Assembly (NCBI GenBank): GCA_003439945.1
Contig: QVRM01005216.1
Location: 1-64,000, forward strand
DNA length: 64,000 nucleotides
Direction of reading: 5' to 3'
Source: Dermanyssus gallinae
Taxonomy: Eukaryota > Arthropoda > Arachnida > Mesostigmata > Dermanyssidae
Positions 1 through 12,405 of the stretch are shown piece after piece. The notes under the pieces are model-generated. The model made no database searches. It was not told where the DNA came from and worked only from the letters and a program-made list of their open reading frames with translations. Within the stretch, counting starts at the first letter, position 1; every line of letters begins with the position of its first letter. The translations under genes and the position numbers were made by a program.

Positions 1-1700
1 GGGGCGACAGAGAGAGGGAGTGTAGGGGTCTCCCGAGAGGCCACCAGCGTACACAGAGCCGTCGTTGTCGTTCAGACCTGGTAGCGTCGACCTACGAAGC
101 GAAAGCTCGTTGCTGGCAGAGAGAAGGAGCTTGCCGATGTCGGCGGTCTCACGGCGATCGACGCGGCGCATGCGTGTCGTCGTCGTTGTCGTCGTGCACG
201 AGTTTGTGTCGGGCACGAGCAGCTAAGTTGAAGAAGGTCCGTATGTGGAATTAAGAGACCTCAGAGGCCAAGCACAATCCGAGCACCGAGAGACACCAAG
301 CAGGCAGACAGACCGACAGACAGATACACAGATGGACGTGGCTGACGCCGTTCGCCGACGGTCATTGTCTTCGCCGCTTGCTTCGTCGGCAATGCTATGA
401 GGGATGGCTTCCTCTTTCACACACACAAATTCACACACATATATATGTATAATATATATACTGAGGTCACTAGTACCCTCTTCTACCTCTGGGACGATAG
501 CTAGTACAACAAATACTACTACTTACTACTACTGCTACTACTTCTACTATTGCTTCGACTACGAAGGCGACTGTTTCTACCACTAGGTCTGTTTCCACTG
601 ACGAGATGAAAAGGAGAAGAAAAACAAGTTAAGAGTAGAAACAGAGCAGGACAAGCAGGAGACGGGTTGTCTGGCGGGCGGGCTGGCGGGGAATCGTGCA
701 AAAGGGCGCAGCGGACTATACGTTTCTATGAGGTTGAAGGCTGAGTTGGGCAAATCCTTTTTTGTTGCCCCCCCCCACCCCCCGCCCAGAGGAAAGAAGG
801 CGCTGGCGGCTGGTTCGGTAGGCCCCAGCCATGACGACCGGGCGGTAAGACGAGGAAGCCAGTTGAAGCGAGCCGAGCGAGTTAGAAGTCGAAGACGAAG
901 ACTCCGATGGCGATGAGCAGCTCTTCAGGGCTTCGTCGGCAGCTAGCCACGGGCGGGACCGCGCGGTGGCGGTCGCTAATCAACGAGCTCCTTCCAGAAC
1001 GAGAACGAAGAGAAGACTCCGAAGGAAAAGGAAAACGGACGCGCAAGCGAGAGGGAGTCAGTCTATCTGCCTGCCTGCCTCCAGCCCGCCAGGCAAAGCG
1101 CCGCACAGGAAGAGCGAGCTTCGTCGGAAGAACACACGCCACAGAAGCGGTAGCGGGCCGACGTAGCTGCGGGGGAAGGTGGGGGAGGTACAGCAAAATG
1201 ATGACGACGCTGCGCCGACATGACAACGACAGCAGCAGCAGCAGCAGCGGCGCCGACAACGATTGCGGCAATACGTGACGGTACTACCAAATCCCCTTTC
1301 CGGGCTATCCGAGCCAGCCAGCCAGCCCATTCTTACACTAGCTACTGCGGCGAGGAGTGGTGCGACGAACCAACGTTCACTATCACTGCTACGGGAACTG
1401 CCACTAGGCTACTACTACTACTTAGACTTGTAGGGAACTCTTACGACCACTATTATTACTACGATAACTACAACTACGCGACGGCCGGCCGGCCGGCTTA
1501 CCCCAGCCTCTCCCCCGTGCCCCAGCCCCCCCCCCCCCCCCACACACCCCCAGCCCCACTGTTAACAGCGACGGCACAAGGGCGACAATACTTTGGCTTG
1601 TCCGCTCGTCCACCGCTTTTCGTCGAAAATAATCTTCAGAAGCAAGAAGAACGCGTAACAAAGACCACGACAGTCTACAGATAACCGATGGCGAGAATCG
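1..1700. other. GC-rich, CpG-rich block without an assignable gene
   Basis: This stretch is much richer in G+C and CpG than the rest of the window and carries short-unit repeats (GTCGTC near 180, CTACTA near 520 and 1410, CAGCAG near 1230, homopolymeric C near 1530). Open frames in it are low-complexity and overlap on both strands, so none is called. It could be the promoter or 5' untranslated exon of a gene beyond the left edge; that is an inference from composition only. Confidence 0.3.
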
Positions 1701-2288
1701 CGGCATCCCCATCTCCCCTGTCCCCGCGACCGTTGCGTTCATCCGCCGTAAACGTAGAAGGACGAAGTTGACGAGTGCAACCGCAAAAGGCGTGGCACAA
1801 TGCGGCAATTTGGTAAACCTTGACGCTTCAATTCAGTGAGTCCACTATGGACTAGCGTGCAGCGCTACAAACATCGTTCACCTTTATGCTGCATAAATGT
1901 GAGATCTCCTGTGATAGATTTAATCTTGTACATTTTGACGATAACAACGTCTTATCCAGTAATTCAATACGCAATTTAGTCGTACGTCGTCGTATTTGCT
2001 CTAATACGTAAGAGCCGATTAAAACCGTGTAGATGTACGCAAGAGAAATCTCAGACAACACCAAAGATATCAATGCGACAGGATTTGTTTGTTGTCGGAA
2101 TTGTCAGTTCAGTAAGCGTCACAGAAAACTCGTGACGCTTACGGAACCGACACCCGTTGAAATGACCGGCGAGATTGCACGCAAACTGTTTGGCCATCTT
2201 AATCTTTCAGTGTGTATATTTACAATTATTACAATTATGTTTATTTCACTCAAATTGAGTATAATATACATTTCAAAAATGTTTCTTC
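1701..2288. other. No recognisable feature
   Basis: Unique-looking AT-moderate DNA. No protein similarity, repeat or RNA structure was recognised. Confidence 0.4.
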
Positions 2289-2550
2289 ATGTTGCTCTAT
2301 CTTCTTCACGCTTCCGACGAGAGAAGTAGTGCAGCGATTTTCGGTCCAGCGCTGTGCACTCCACTGCATGGTACTTGGCACACATCTGCAGGCAGAACCG
2401 GCAGGTGCACAACTCGTACTCCTCGTGAAAGGTTGCGTTTGAACATACCAGGTAGTGATAACCATGCACTATGTACCTGGTGTATACGTGGCGATTGTCA
2501 CATGCAGGACCAGACCAAAGGTGCAAGGCATTGAAAACGTCCAAACCACC
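2289..2550 (-). mobile_element. LINE-B fragment (B1), C-terminal domain
   Basis: The minus strand encodes the last part of the LINE-B polyprotein. A block reading RYIVHGYHYLVC leads into the Cys/His motif CTCRFCLQMCAKYHAVEC near 2380-2430. The spacing C-x-C-x2-C-x3-C-x2-YH-x3-C is the same as in the copies at 12498 and 63412. The fragment is 5'-truncated and isolated. The clade cannot be named from sequence alone; it is a non-LTR retrotransposon tail, not a host gene. Confidence 0.65.
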
Positions 2551-3483
2551 GACCTCCCGTCTGGCAAATGTGTATATTTACATGTGCAAGTAATATGATT
2601 TTACACAATTTTTTTTCACAAGTGTATGTGTAGCAATACAATTCTGTAGCTTGGTAATAATCATAGCTCTACATTTACATTTTAATTTGGTAATATCGTC
2701 AGTAGATGTCAAGCTTTGTGCACTGCTAGCAGTTTAGTTACCTCTCAACTTCAACATGTATTTGGTCAGTCTGGCTCCGCTACGGCACTGTAGCATTTTA
2801 ATTCCTCACGAATGTCCTGCAAATTGCAACTTTTAATAATACATTATTATAGAGAGTTCTGAGGTTTGAACATGTCATCTTGATTCCAGCAAGTGCTATT
2901 TATCTGCTCATGACATGGGACTGTTTATAGAAGCGACATTGCCTCTACACATTGCGAGAGACAGAGGCAGTCTCAGATATTCTACCTCGCGCTGGTTGCC
3001 CGTTGTTGCTTCATAGTTTTGGCCAAATCTCGAACGAATCTCACTGCCTGACTGCTAATGGGTCCTAGTGTTTCCATAGTATCGGTACGAAATTGATACT
3101 TTGTCGGGATCTGCGTTTTTGTGTCTCCTTTCTATGTGCGGAGTATTTCGCTAGCTATTCTGTGCTGACAGATACGAGACAGCTACGGCGCAGGTTAATG
3201 TAGCATCCCAGGCTAAACACTTGCCCTGGCACCGCAGAGGCTTGGTCACGCCATCAGGTCTCTCGTCGTTGTCCAGTCCGAGGCGCCGAGATTCACGGCG
3301 CGTGCACAACGAGTCTTGAATTTCTCATCTTCTCAAACTCAAACTCGAGACCGAACGCCATTGCAACGTGGTTCTCAAGAAGATGCGCGTATAGGCGCCA
3401 TTTGTGCGTCTCCCGTTGGTGAATAATTTGGTCAACGCTCTGCAGGCCGCCACAATAATATAAACGTCACGTTGATTCAATCA
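2551..3483. other. No recognisable feature
   Basis: About 0.9 kb between two LINE fragments with no frame, repeat or RNA that I recognise. It may be eroded transposon DNA. Confidence 0.35.
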
Positions 3484-5170
3484 TGCCTAGCATGATCGAC
3501 AAGAGGCTTCATTCCACTAACGACCAAAATAACGTGCGCCAGAAGGAGATGAAGTTAGCAGAGGGTGATATTCGTTCTGCTGCTCAATCTCTACTGTCCT
3601 TAGATAGATTGGCACCACGCGATAAACATACGGAGTCTTAGCTACGGAGCAAACATCCACCTCCTCCATCCGGGTTCTAAGAACACTTAGATTTCCTGAA
3701 ACAGCCTACCACTCTAGACTTGATAGAACTTAAGCACCTCTCGTTTTTGAGACCGTTCGATCTTCCCCTTTGCAAGCGGTACCGGTGCGTTCCCATTGTG
3801 CTGGTAACCCGTCTTCTACGGTGCAAGTTTAACTGTCCTCCGGAAGAAGGATAATTCAATTAGGTCTATAGCGTGCGGGCTAACTCTACGAAGCGTGGTT
3901 TCAAAGGTCGCGATGGCTTAATTCCTTAATTTTCGCTTGGGACATAGATATAATAGGGCCGCAAACTGGCATTCAACAGGGAGACATATTGGAATCAGCT
4001 TTGTTTTGCGTTGGCATTTCGGATCAGGTGTCAAGCTTACAGAACCCCTTTAATGTATGGTATCTAGGTGACGCAATCCTGGGAGGTCCCGCGAAAGTCG
4101 TGGCACGGGATATGCAGACTATCTTGAAGTTCGAGGAACCAGGAGGACTGACGTTCAACGCGGCCAAATGCGAAGTTTTAGCAGTCGGAGGACTTTTCAT
4201 GATCAAACGCAAGCTATACAAGCAATCATGGAAGCATTTCTGATCTATCTCGTATTACTTAGGGTAACCTAGATCTTTTAGGTGCTTCTGTCATGCCTGA
4301 AGAAATTCTACGCGCTCTCGATGCCAAACGAAAGACCCTGGTTAAGATTTGTCCACGACAGAGAGGTATGCACCCGCAGGTGTCCGTGTGCCTCTGGAGA
4401 CACAGTCTTCGTTTACCATGATTTGTCTACATGCTACGAAGATGTCAGACTCTTAAATGTATTGAGAGTCTTTCAGCCTACGACGAGACCACCAGGGACA
4501 TTTTAGACGAGGAACTAAGCATTCACATTGAAAAAAAACATGCCGAGAGAACTAGCTTTCCCATCAGGAAAGGAAGTTTTGAAATAAAAAGAGCCACATA
4601 TCCAGCTGCAGTGTGCTACGCTGCATGTTTGAATCAATTTGGCTCTTCGGCGGAATCTCTCATTGACGAGGATGCAAAAATCAAACTATAAAAGCCTATT
4701 ATAGTAACCGATATCACTATCAGAAATTAATTCTATAGCGACCCTCTGAGAAACCACGTGAACCAACATCTTATTGATACTTACAAAACTGAGAAACCCG
4801 CACGCGAAATTATGAATAGCCCAACATCAACAAGAGAACGTGCCGTTATTCTAGCGGCTCACCATCCCTTCAGCGGGGGCTGTCTCCAAACGCTGCTCTC
4901 CCCCCAAGTTGGCACCATGCTGGACCTCAACTCCTTTCCGCATGGTGTTAGCCCTTCGGATCTGCCTTGCGGCCAACCTGTTGTCTTTGACGGCCTACAC
5001 ACGCTTAGCTGTCTAACAGCCTCTGGCAGACTTACGAGACACACGGAACTTAACGTCACAGTAAAATGAGCCCTTGGAAGGGCAGCGATCCATCCACATC
5101 CGAGCCAGATGGTCTTAATGGAAGCAGTGAGCTGCGACCTGACGGGGTCACCATTCTGCTATATTCTGTC
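3484..5170 (+). mobile_element. LINE-A remnant (A1), reverse transcriptase to C-terminal domain
   Basis: Decayed copy of the R2-type LINE-A family, readable by switching frames. Near 3540-3670 is the block before the RT (KLAEGDIRSAAQSL, then KHPPPP), which matches the copy at 15800. Near 3960-4200 is the RT palm with IQQGD and YLGDA, where the catalytic YxDD has lost its first Asp. Near 4440-4680 is the post-RT block (FPIRKGSFEIKRATYPAA), and near 4850-5070 the tail with HTLSC and GRLTRHTELN, ahead of where the endonuclease would lie. Several stops and frameshifts show it is dead. It is followed after about 260 bp by a LINE-B fragment. Confidence 0.7.
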
Positions 5171-5429
5171 CCGATTACAATATATTATGCTGCCGCTGTA
5201 TTAACGACACAACAAGACGAACAATAAGGTAATCTCATCAGCCAAACAGGACCATACTTTAGATGAACTTCTTATGCTAGAAGCAATAAGCAAAACGGAT
5301 CCCGGACCGTCGCTTGCCCAATCAATAATAATATCCCAGAAAATGTCCCTAAACCTATATTTGTGTGAGAGGTGACTATGCTAATAAGAGAAAGCATCTT
5401 GGCTGAAATAACTAAGGATACTTTCAAGC

Positions 5430-5780
5430 AGTGCCACTCAACAGCTCTACTTGAATGCTAATGGTCTGATCATAGATGTGGGTAAGACGAAAGCTATTAA
5501 ATTCAGGGCAGGCGGAACGACGATGGGCTTGATCTTCAGAAAAACTCTGTCAAGTACTAAAGCACTTCGCCTACCTCGATGTGGAGGTAGCCACCACTGG
5601 GCTGTGTCTCACACGACATGCGAAGAAAATAATAATCCGTCAGGGCGTTATGTCATTTCACACCAGTGCGGCTCTCTTAACACGCAACTTAATAACTTTG
5701 ATAATATGATCAGCCCCACCGCTACAATCTGCCTCGCACTGAGGCGTTTAATCAGCACATTCAATATTGATAGGCAAAAA
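5430..5780 (+). mobile_element. LINE-B fragment (B2), RT thumb region
   Basis: Codes for GLIIDVGKTKAIKFRAGG near 5460-5515, the block just after the RT palm in many non-LTR elements, and then, with frameshifts, YLDVEVATTGLCLTRH near 5570-5620. The fragment at 24000 on the minus strand has the equivalent KTKAMKFRSGG block, which links the two to one family. It is broken at both ends. Confidence 0.5.
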
Positions 5781-8572
5781 TGATCGATCTCGCTCCAGTC
5801 CTCTTTATGACGTGAGCCCTCATCTCGGCAGGTAATATGGAAACTCGTTATCTTAACCTTCAATTCACTATGCATGAGTCTCACTATATATTTGTACACG
5901 AACGATTGGCTACCATGAAGCCGGTGAATCATGTACTTGACAGCGTTGCGGGCGTTGAGAAATGCACGACATATAATTTACTTCAATGCTCTATCCGATT
6001 TCTGTATACCGTCTATTATAACAAGATGAAACACCGATTATTTGGTCAATAAGCAAACCACAAATGCCACAGTGCACACATCTATTCAGTAAACTTATTA
6101 CTGAATGAACCAAATAAGTAATAGTACTCTCAAGGGTTGAAAGTACTGTCAAAAATATTCCAACCAGCTAAACGTCTGATGTTTCCTTCGTTTCACGTTT
6201 ACGGCTTCGTGACATCGAAGAAGCTGATGGGATTATTTGAGCTTTAGTTCAAATAGACGTCGAAAGCTTGTTAGGGCAGTTAACAGGCTTAGCGTTCCTA
6301 TATAACTACTTAATGCATGACTAGTTGGTTCTCGCTCTGACTAAACGACACCGATAAGGGGACAACATGAGAGCCGAAGGCATCATTGCAACTGTTTCGT
6401 CATAATCAATTCTGTATGTAGCACTTTGCTCACATATTAAACATAATTTATTGATATATCCGGGTCGACTGTGCTGTTGACCTCTGATTGCCTTTATTAG
6501 TACACCATGTCCTTAGGTTGTTTCTCATCGCAGCCCATCAGAAACTGAAAACTGTGATGTTAGGTTCAGAAAATGTGTTTAAATACGCCGTTACCTTTAC
6601 TGCCGTTGCTTCACAACTTATATACCAGCAAGCATCCGCTCAGGTCAGGTGAGACTTAATTTAGAGACTAAAATACTGTAAATCCGCAATTCCAGCTAGG
6701 CCTAAGAAGATGACTTGCCATGCCGTCGCGCGTTAACCATTGTGAGCTCGAAGGTTTTCGATCCAACTTAACCAGCAGGGCTTACATTGCGATAATATCA
6801 TGTGTATTTATGGTGTTGGCGTTTGATAAGTTTGACAATATTTCTCAACATCAGAACTGAGCACGTGCGCACGGCATATATACATTTCGCAACAACAATT
6901 GTGACAATTGTTGCCATACACGGTACCGTCTTCCGGTAGCATACACGCTACGATTTTTATAGAGCGCCATTTAAGTATCACAGCAGATCGTAAACGAGGA
7001 AAACGATATGATATCCTAGCTACTGTGTCAGGCTCCCTACAAATAAGGCGTGCCAGCGTTGGGCAGTACGATGTCTATTACAGTGTCCTCCACTTGTCAT
7101 ACCCGCGCATCTGTACTTGGTGGGCGTTTGGTTAACAAAATCCAGGTCCAGACCGCTAAGCATGTGGTGGAGTGTACAGTGCACTGAAAACGCATTATCA
7201 CATCTACCGATCTAACCTATCCAGACCCATTTACGTACGGTCTGTCGTTGCACCAGAGTTAAAGACGTCTGCGTCAATGTGGCCAAAAGTTCGCTTCCGT
7301 TTCGAGACACATTTGCGGATGAGCCTCGTGTAGGACAGATTAGAGGAGTAGCGTTTTTCTATCGTTAACAACTAGACGGATTGTTGCATTGAAGAGGTAA
7401 ACCGGCCGATTTCGTGTAGAGAGCTGAAGTCCTAGAACTCATTTTAGGGAGGACGCCTTCACATATTGTGTATGCAGCTATTCGTGATTCTCGATGTTCG
7501 GATTGTTTCATGTCACAACCAAGGAGGTGCAGCGGTTGCAAATAACAGTCGTTTGGAGTTTTTTTTATTTTGCTCGATGCCGGCGCTATCTATGTTTTTG
7601 TTTACCTTTCTCTGTTATATTGTTTACCTTTCTCTGTTACGAGATACCTCATTTCATCACAACAGCATGCTAGCTACCTACAGACATACATAGCTGCCCA
7701 CACAAGCCAATTTGCCTCAATTATCTCCTTCCATCAACAACATTGTTGACGTATGCATGGTGTTGATGCGTTTAACCAACGCGAAATAGTGTGGCCGCTA
7801 ACGCGATTAAAAATGCCTCCCAAACTTGGACAATGATGGCGAGAACCTTTCATACAGAGCACTCGAGCGCGCGTTTAACGGCGCATTCATACGCTGATTA
7901 TACACTGCACTTGCGGAATTGTGTGTATTTAGAAGGAGAAGTCAATCATAGTTTTGGACAAGTTTTCTATCGAGCCAACTTTTTCATAAAGCAAAACCAC
8001 TCCAGCTCTAGGTCCAGGTCGAAACTTCGAGGACTCTACAGAAGTAGTACCGTCGGGAAACTTCATCGAGAAGATCACAAGAAGGCCCGAGAGCAGCATG
8101 CTTACATAGCTGCTGTTGCAGTTAATTATCGCTGCAGACTATCACCGTTTTAAGACAAAAAGGTGTTAGTAAAACAGGTGCATCCTTTAACCTCCTTAAA
8201 GTTTGTCTGCCCGGAAACCCGGACTTACCTTGCTTCTGTGGCAGAACAGTCTTACCTATTTCTTCGTCATAACTAATATACAGAAAATATGTACCACATA
8301 ATTCATTGACGGCGAGCAGTTTTACGGCTAGTTGATCTCGCACAACCGTGGATCTTTTCAGCCATCTCATCCGTATGTATATATCTTAGCCGGATTTCAT
8401 CACAAAGGGAAGGATAGCAAGTAAGCGAGAGAGAAAGATGTCGAAAGACGAAAAGCGGGAGATTCACTTTCAGGGACAGAGTAGAGCAGGTGGTTTTTCA
8501 TTTTAGTTATATTTCATTCGAATATTTTTGTTTTGGGCCTGTTATGAATAAGCATAATGAAACTTATACCTG
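5781..8572. other. Largely uncharacterised intergenic DNA
   Basis: About 2.8 kb with no convincing gene. A strong donor-like GTAAGT occurs on the minus strand near 8228, preceded by a short open frame, but its phase could not be joined to the candidate exon at 8573-8736, so it is not called. The remainder shows no repeats or transposon domains that I recognise. Confidence 0.35.
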
Positions 8573-8736
8573 CATCTTTGCATTCGGCACACAGCGTGTC
8601 CACACTCGCCGTAAGGATAGTTGCTGAGGTCGTTCACGAGGTCTCGCGGGAGAGGCTCACATCGCACGACGAACACTTGCCGCGCCTTGGCAGTGAGCAA
8701 ACGCAGCAGGCTCTCGAGCTTCAACCGTTGTACCAT
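8573..8736 (-). CDS. Candidate first coding exon of an unidentified gene
   Basis: A 55-codon frame begins with ATG in a good Kozak context (GCCATGG) at 8736. It runs with strongly GC-rich third positions, unlike the surrounding AT-rich DNA, and stops at a plausible donor (CAG|GTATAAG) near 8573. The predicted peptide contains LESLLRLLTAKARQVFVV and ends in a small Cys/His cluster (CGHAVCRMQRC). I do not recognise the family. No following exon could be joined in phase. It could instead be chance coding potential in a CpG-rich segment. Confidence 0.3.
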
Positions 8737-8946
8737 GGCAACGTTCCCTGTTCCCTCGCCTTAGATCGGCCCCCGAGTTGAGTGTGTGTTGTTTGTTTCT
8801 TACCACAGTGCTGTCGATGCTGTAGCTGCTGCTGCGGCTGAGTCTGCCGGCCGTGCTCCGTGTCCCACATGGCTCTTGATCTTGGCTTGTCATTCGATCA
8901 ATTGGATTACCATTAAGCCGCGGTATGTCGTGGCCGTTTGGCCGCG

Positions 8947-9651
<705 letters not shown>

Positions 9652-11133
9652 CCTGAAAAATTGTAGGATGACCAATTTTTGTTACATCTCACGCATTTAT
9701 TATAACCAATCGTGTAAAGATCACAGTGATACATGCTCACAGAGTAACAGCGGAGATTACTTTGAACCACGAGAACAAATTATAAGGCCACTAGCAACAA
9801 ATGAATTAAGCGGATTAACGGCGTTTGGGCTAATTTCACGGCATTTAGCAACTATACTTAATACTCAGTGAACTTCCCATTAAGTCGGATAACCTCAAAA
9901 GTGCGGTTTGGTATAGTGTTAAACAAATTTTGGATGACGTTTTGCAAACGCTCGTCCCAAGCCTCGAAAAGTGTTTTTTATCAGTGTAAACTTATTGTAT
10001 GAGCCAGCCCCACACATTCTGGATCATATTAAGATCAGGTGAGAGTGAAGGCCAGCGAAGGACTTCAATGTGACGTTGGTCGAACCAGCTTCCGATCAGC
10101 CTGGCGGTGTGAATCGGGGCGTTATTGTGTGTAAAAACGAATTCTGGCCTTCCCATCAGCTTAAAATGCGCCGATTGCTATTTTAGTAAGTCCCCGTAGC
10201 GCGTCGAATAAACACGACCGTTTAAAAACACAATCGACGACTTTGTATAATACGCAACAGCAGCCCAGATCACCACTGAACCGCCACCTGAGTGACGTTT
10301 TGACAAATTTCGTTCTTCCTTGCGAACATCGTGCGAATAATAGTAAATCGACCCTAATTCATCAAAGTTAAACTTTTTTCATCCGAAAGGAGCACTTTGT
10401 GTCGCTCAGTGGTCCATGACATCGTATCGTGGGCACTCAGTGGTCCATGACATTTTATCATAGGCAAAGTCAAGGACGAGCTTTCATCGATCAGCGGTCA
10501 ATCGTTGTTTTTTTCTTGTGTTTTTTGCCAATGTGTCTTCCTGAGGAAGCATTGCACATTTCGCGCGTTCGTTTGCCCTCGCCGAGGGAGCAGAGTTCAA
10601 CGCTTTCTTCAGAATTGCAGTTTGTTTCGTTCCGAAATAGAATTTGGACGCCCGGAACTCTTTTTCACGGCGTATTTTTACCTAAATTAACAAAGTTATT
10701 TACTACTTGGGCACAACGCCCCAATTGACGCGAAATTTTGTGATTAGAGAGGCCGATGTCCTTATAAACCATAATATGGGCCTTTTCTTCACCCATGAGA
10801 CGCCAGCCTAAGTCTATCGTTTCAACAAAGAAAAAACTTTGGTAGAAGGTCTGTCTTTGTTTCTGTCGAGCCGTTAAATGAGCCCAAACGTCGTTATTCT
10901 GCTTAATTCACTCGTTAAGACATGCATCTTGCTAGTGACATTATCATATTTTCGCGGTGTAGCTGTGCCAAATGCAGAAATCTCGTGGTTCAAAGTAATC
11001 TGAGAGCCCAAATGTCGATAGAAGTCTCCGTTGTTACTCTGTAAGCATGTATCACTGTTATCTTTACACGATTTTTTATAATAAATGCATGCAATGTAAC
11101 AAAGATGGGTGGCCCTATAGTTTTTTTTAGGGG
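9652..11133 (-). mobile_element. Tc1-like DNA transposon with long terminal inverted repeats
   Basis: A roughly 1.48-kb element bounded by (TA)n tracts. The arms are about 200 bp and inverted: about 9660-9850 matches the reverse complement of about 10870-11120, sharing for example TGTAAAGATAACAGTGATAC with one or two changes. The right arm carries extra insertions. A Tc1-type transposase relic lies between the arms on the minus strand. Long inverted repeats of this size are known in some Tc1 families. The exact termini are uncertain by a few bases. Confidence 0.75.
9875..10796 (-). pseudogene. Tc1-like transposase pseudogene
   Basis: Starts at ATG 10796 with a helix-turn-helix block (HIMVYKDIGLSNHKISRQLG) typical of Tc1 DNA-binding domains. 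It continues through WTTERHKVLLSDE near 10400, GGGSVVIWAAVAYYTK near 10280, and ends in LRWPSLSPDLNMIQNVWGW near 10010-10070. The DDE triad is degraded: the first Asp is present (SDE), the second sits in HNNAPIH where QDNAPIH is usual, and the last is Gln (MIQN) where Glu is usual. At least two frameshifts and one stop are present. A short direct duplication of TGGTCCATGACA lies near 10411-10451. The enzyme would be inactive. Confidence 0.75.
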
Positions 11134-11138
11134 GACAT

Positions 11139-11199
<61 letters not shown>

Positions 11200-11402
11200 G
11201 CGGAGATAAGGGCAGAGTACCCTCTGGGCTACCAAGAATCGAAACACGAAACAGACGGAAGGACCCGGTTGACCGGGTCACAAATTGGGGCAATATTTGC
11301 TCGCGCAGCACGGCTGAGTCACTTGTGCAGCGAATCTCTAGCTTCGAGGGAGATACAAGATACACAAGACTGCTGTAGCAATGCCTATGTCTATATATGT
11401 TT

Positions 11403-11440
<38 letters not shown>
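11134..11440. repeat. Two (TA)n arrays around a short spacer
   Basis: TA arrays at about 11142-11195 and 11407-11440. The first directly borders the Tc1-like element. The 210 bp between them are unassigned. Confidence 0.9.
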
Positions 11441-11442
<2 letters not shown>

Positions 11443-11919
11443 AGACATATGCTTCATTCACCTTTTACTGCGGCAGTGAGGGCATGTGTACATGCGGGGT
11501 TATCTCATCAAAAACCGCAGCAGATCTTTCTCACTAGCCAAGTGATGAGGTAAGCCACGAATTCGTGTGTTTATCGTACGAATGCCAATGTACACACAGT
11601 GGACCATTGCAGGCCACAGACTAACTATGTACTTCTTACAGTCCGCAATGGGTAGCAGAGGTCATTCTGCTCGGTAACTTCATGAACGTATGTATACCTG
11701 ATGCTGTTGTAGTTGTTGTTTATTCTTATCGTATTTACTGTGTGGTTAATGCTGTTCTTGCCGGCACCGGCTACTTGTTGTTGGTGCTTCTTCTATAGTA
11801 CTATCCCTGTTGTTGCTGCTGCTGTTGTTGCTGCTGTTGCTGTTGTAGTTGCTATTGTTGCTGTTGTTAATGTTGTTGTTGTTTTTTTGTTGTTGTGGTT
11901 TTGTTGTTTTTAGGAACAA
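11441..11919. repeat. (GTT)n/(GCTGTT)n low-complexity tract
   Basis: From about 11705 to 11911 the plus strand is an imperfect GTT/GCT trinucleotide array. It gives spurious Val-rich or Asn-rich frames. The sequence before it (11441-11700) shows nothing recognisable. Confidence 0.8.
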
Positions 11920-12405
11920 TAACGATGATCGCCCAAACGGATCAAGCCTGCCGCTACTACGAAAAGTGGGGTCCATTGCCTGAGCGCATTTCACAATCGG
12001 CCTTAGGCTTGCAAGTAGTTAAGTCGATCCAGAAGCGGTTAATGATCCAGGCGAACAAGTTAAAGAGCAGGCGCGACTGAGAGGTGATCGATTCGATACG
12101 CGGAAAATGGCTCCAGGCCATTCCCTCGTCGCAGCGGGGGACGATGCAGGACAATGCCACACTCCGCATTGTCTCCGGACTGGGGGGATTAGTCTGTTTC
12201 GCAAACTGTGCAAGATGTGACCTACCGGTGTCTTCTGCGGGTGAGCATGCTCTGGCTTACAAGAAGAGCGCCGGTAGGTTCTCAAGGCAGTCGGCTTTGA
12301 GCGACGTAATACACCGGGCAATGCAGTCAGCCCACATACCTGCAGTCAAAGAGCCGGTCGGTCTGTAAGCCAACAGCCAACTGCGTCCGGACAGCCTGAC
12401 TCTAG

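Noticed and set aside
882..1278. Overlapping 120-130-codon frames on both strands in the GC-rich start
   Set aside because: Low-complexity Arg/Ser/Ala composition, mutually antisense, no splice or domain support; high GC lowers stop-codon frequency.
11713..11994. Val-rich or Asn-rich frames
   Set aside because: Translation of a GTT-type trinucleotide array.
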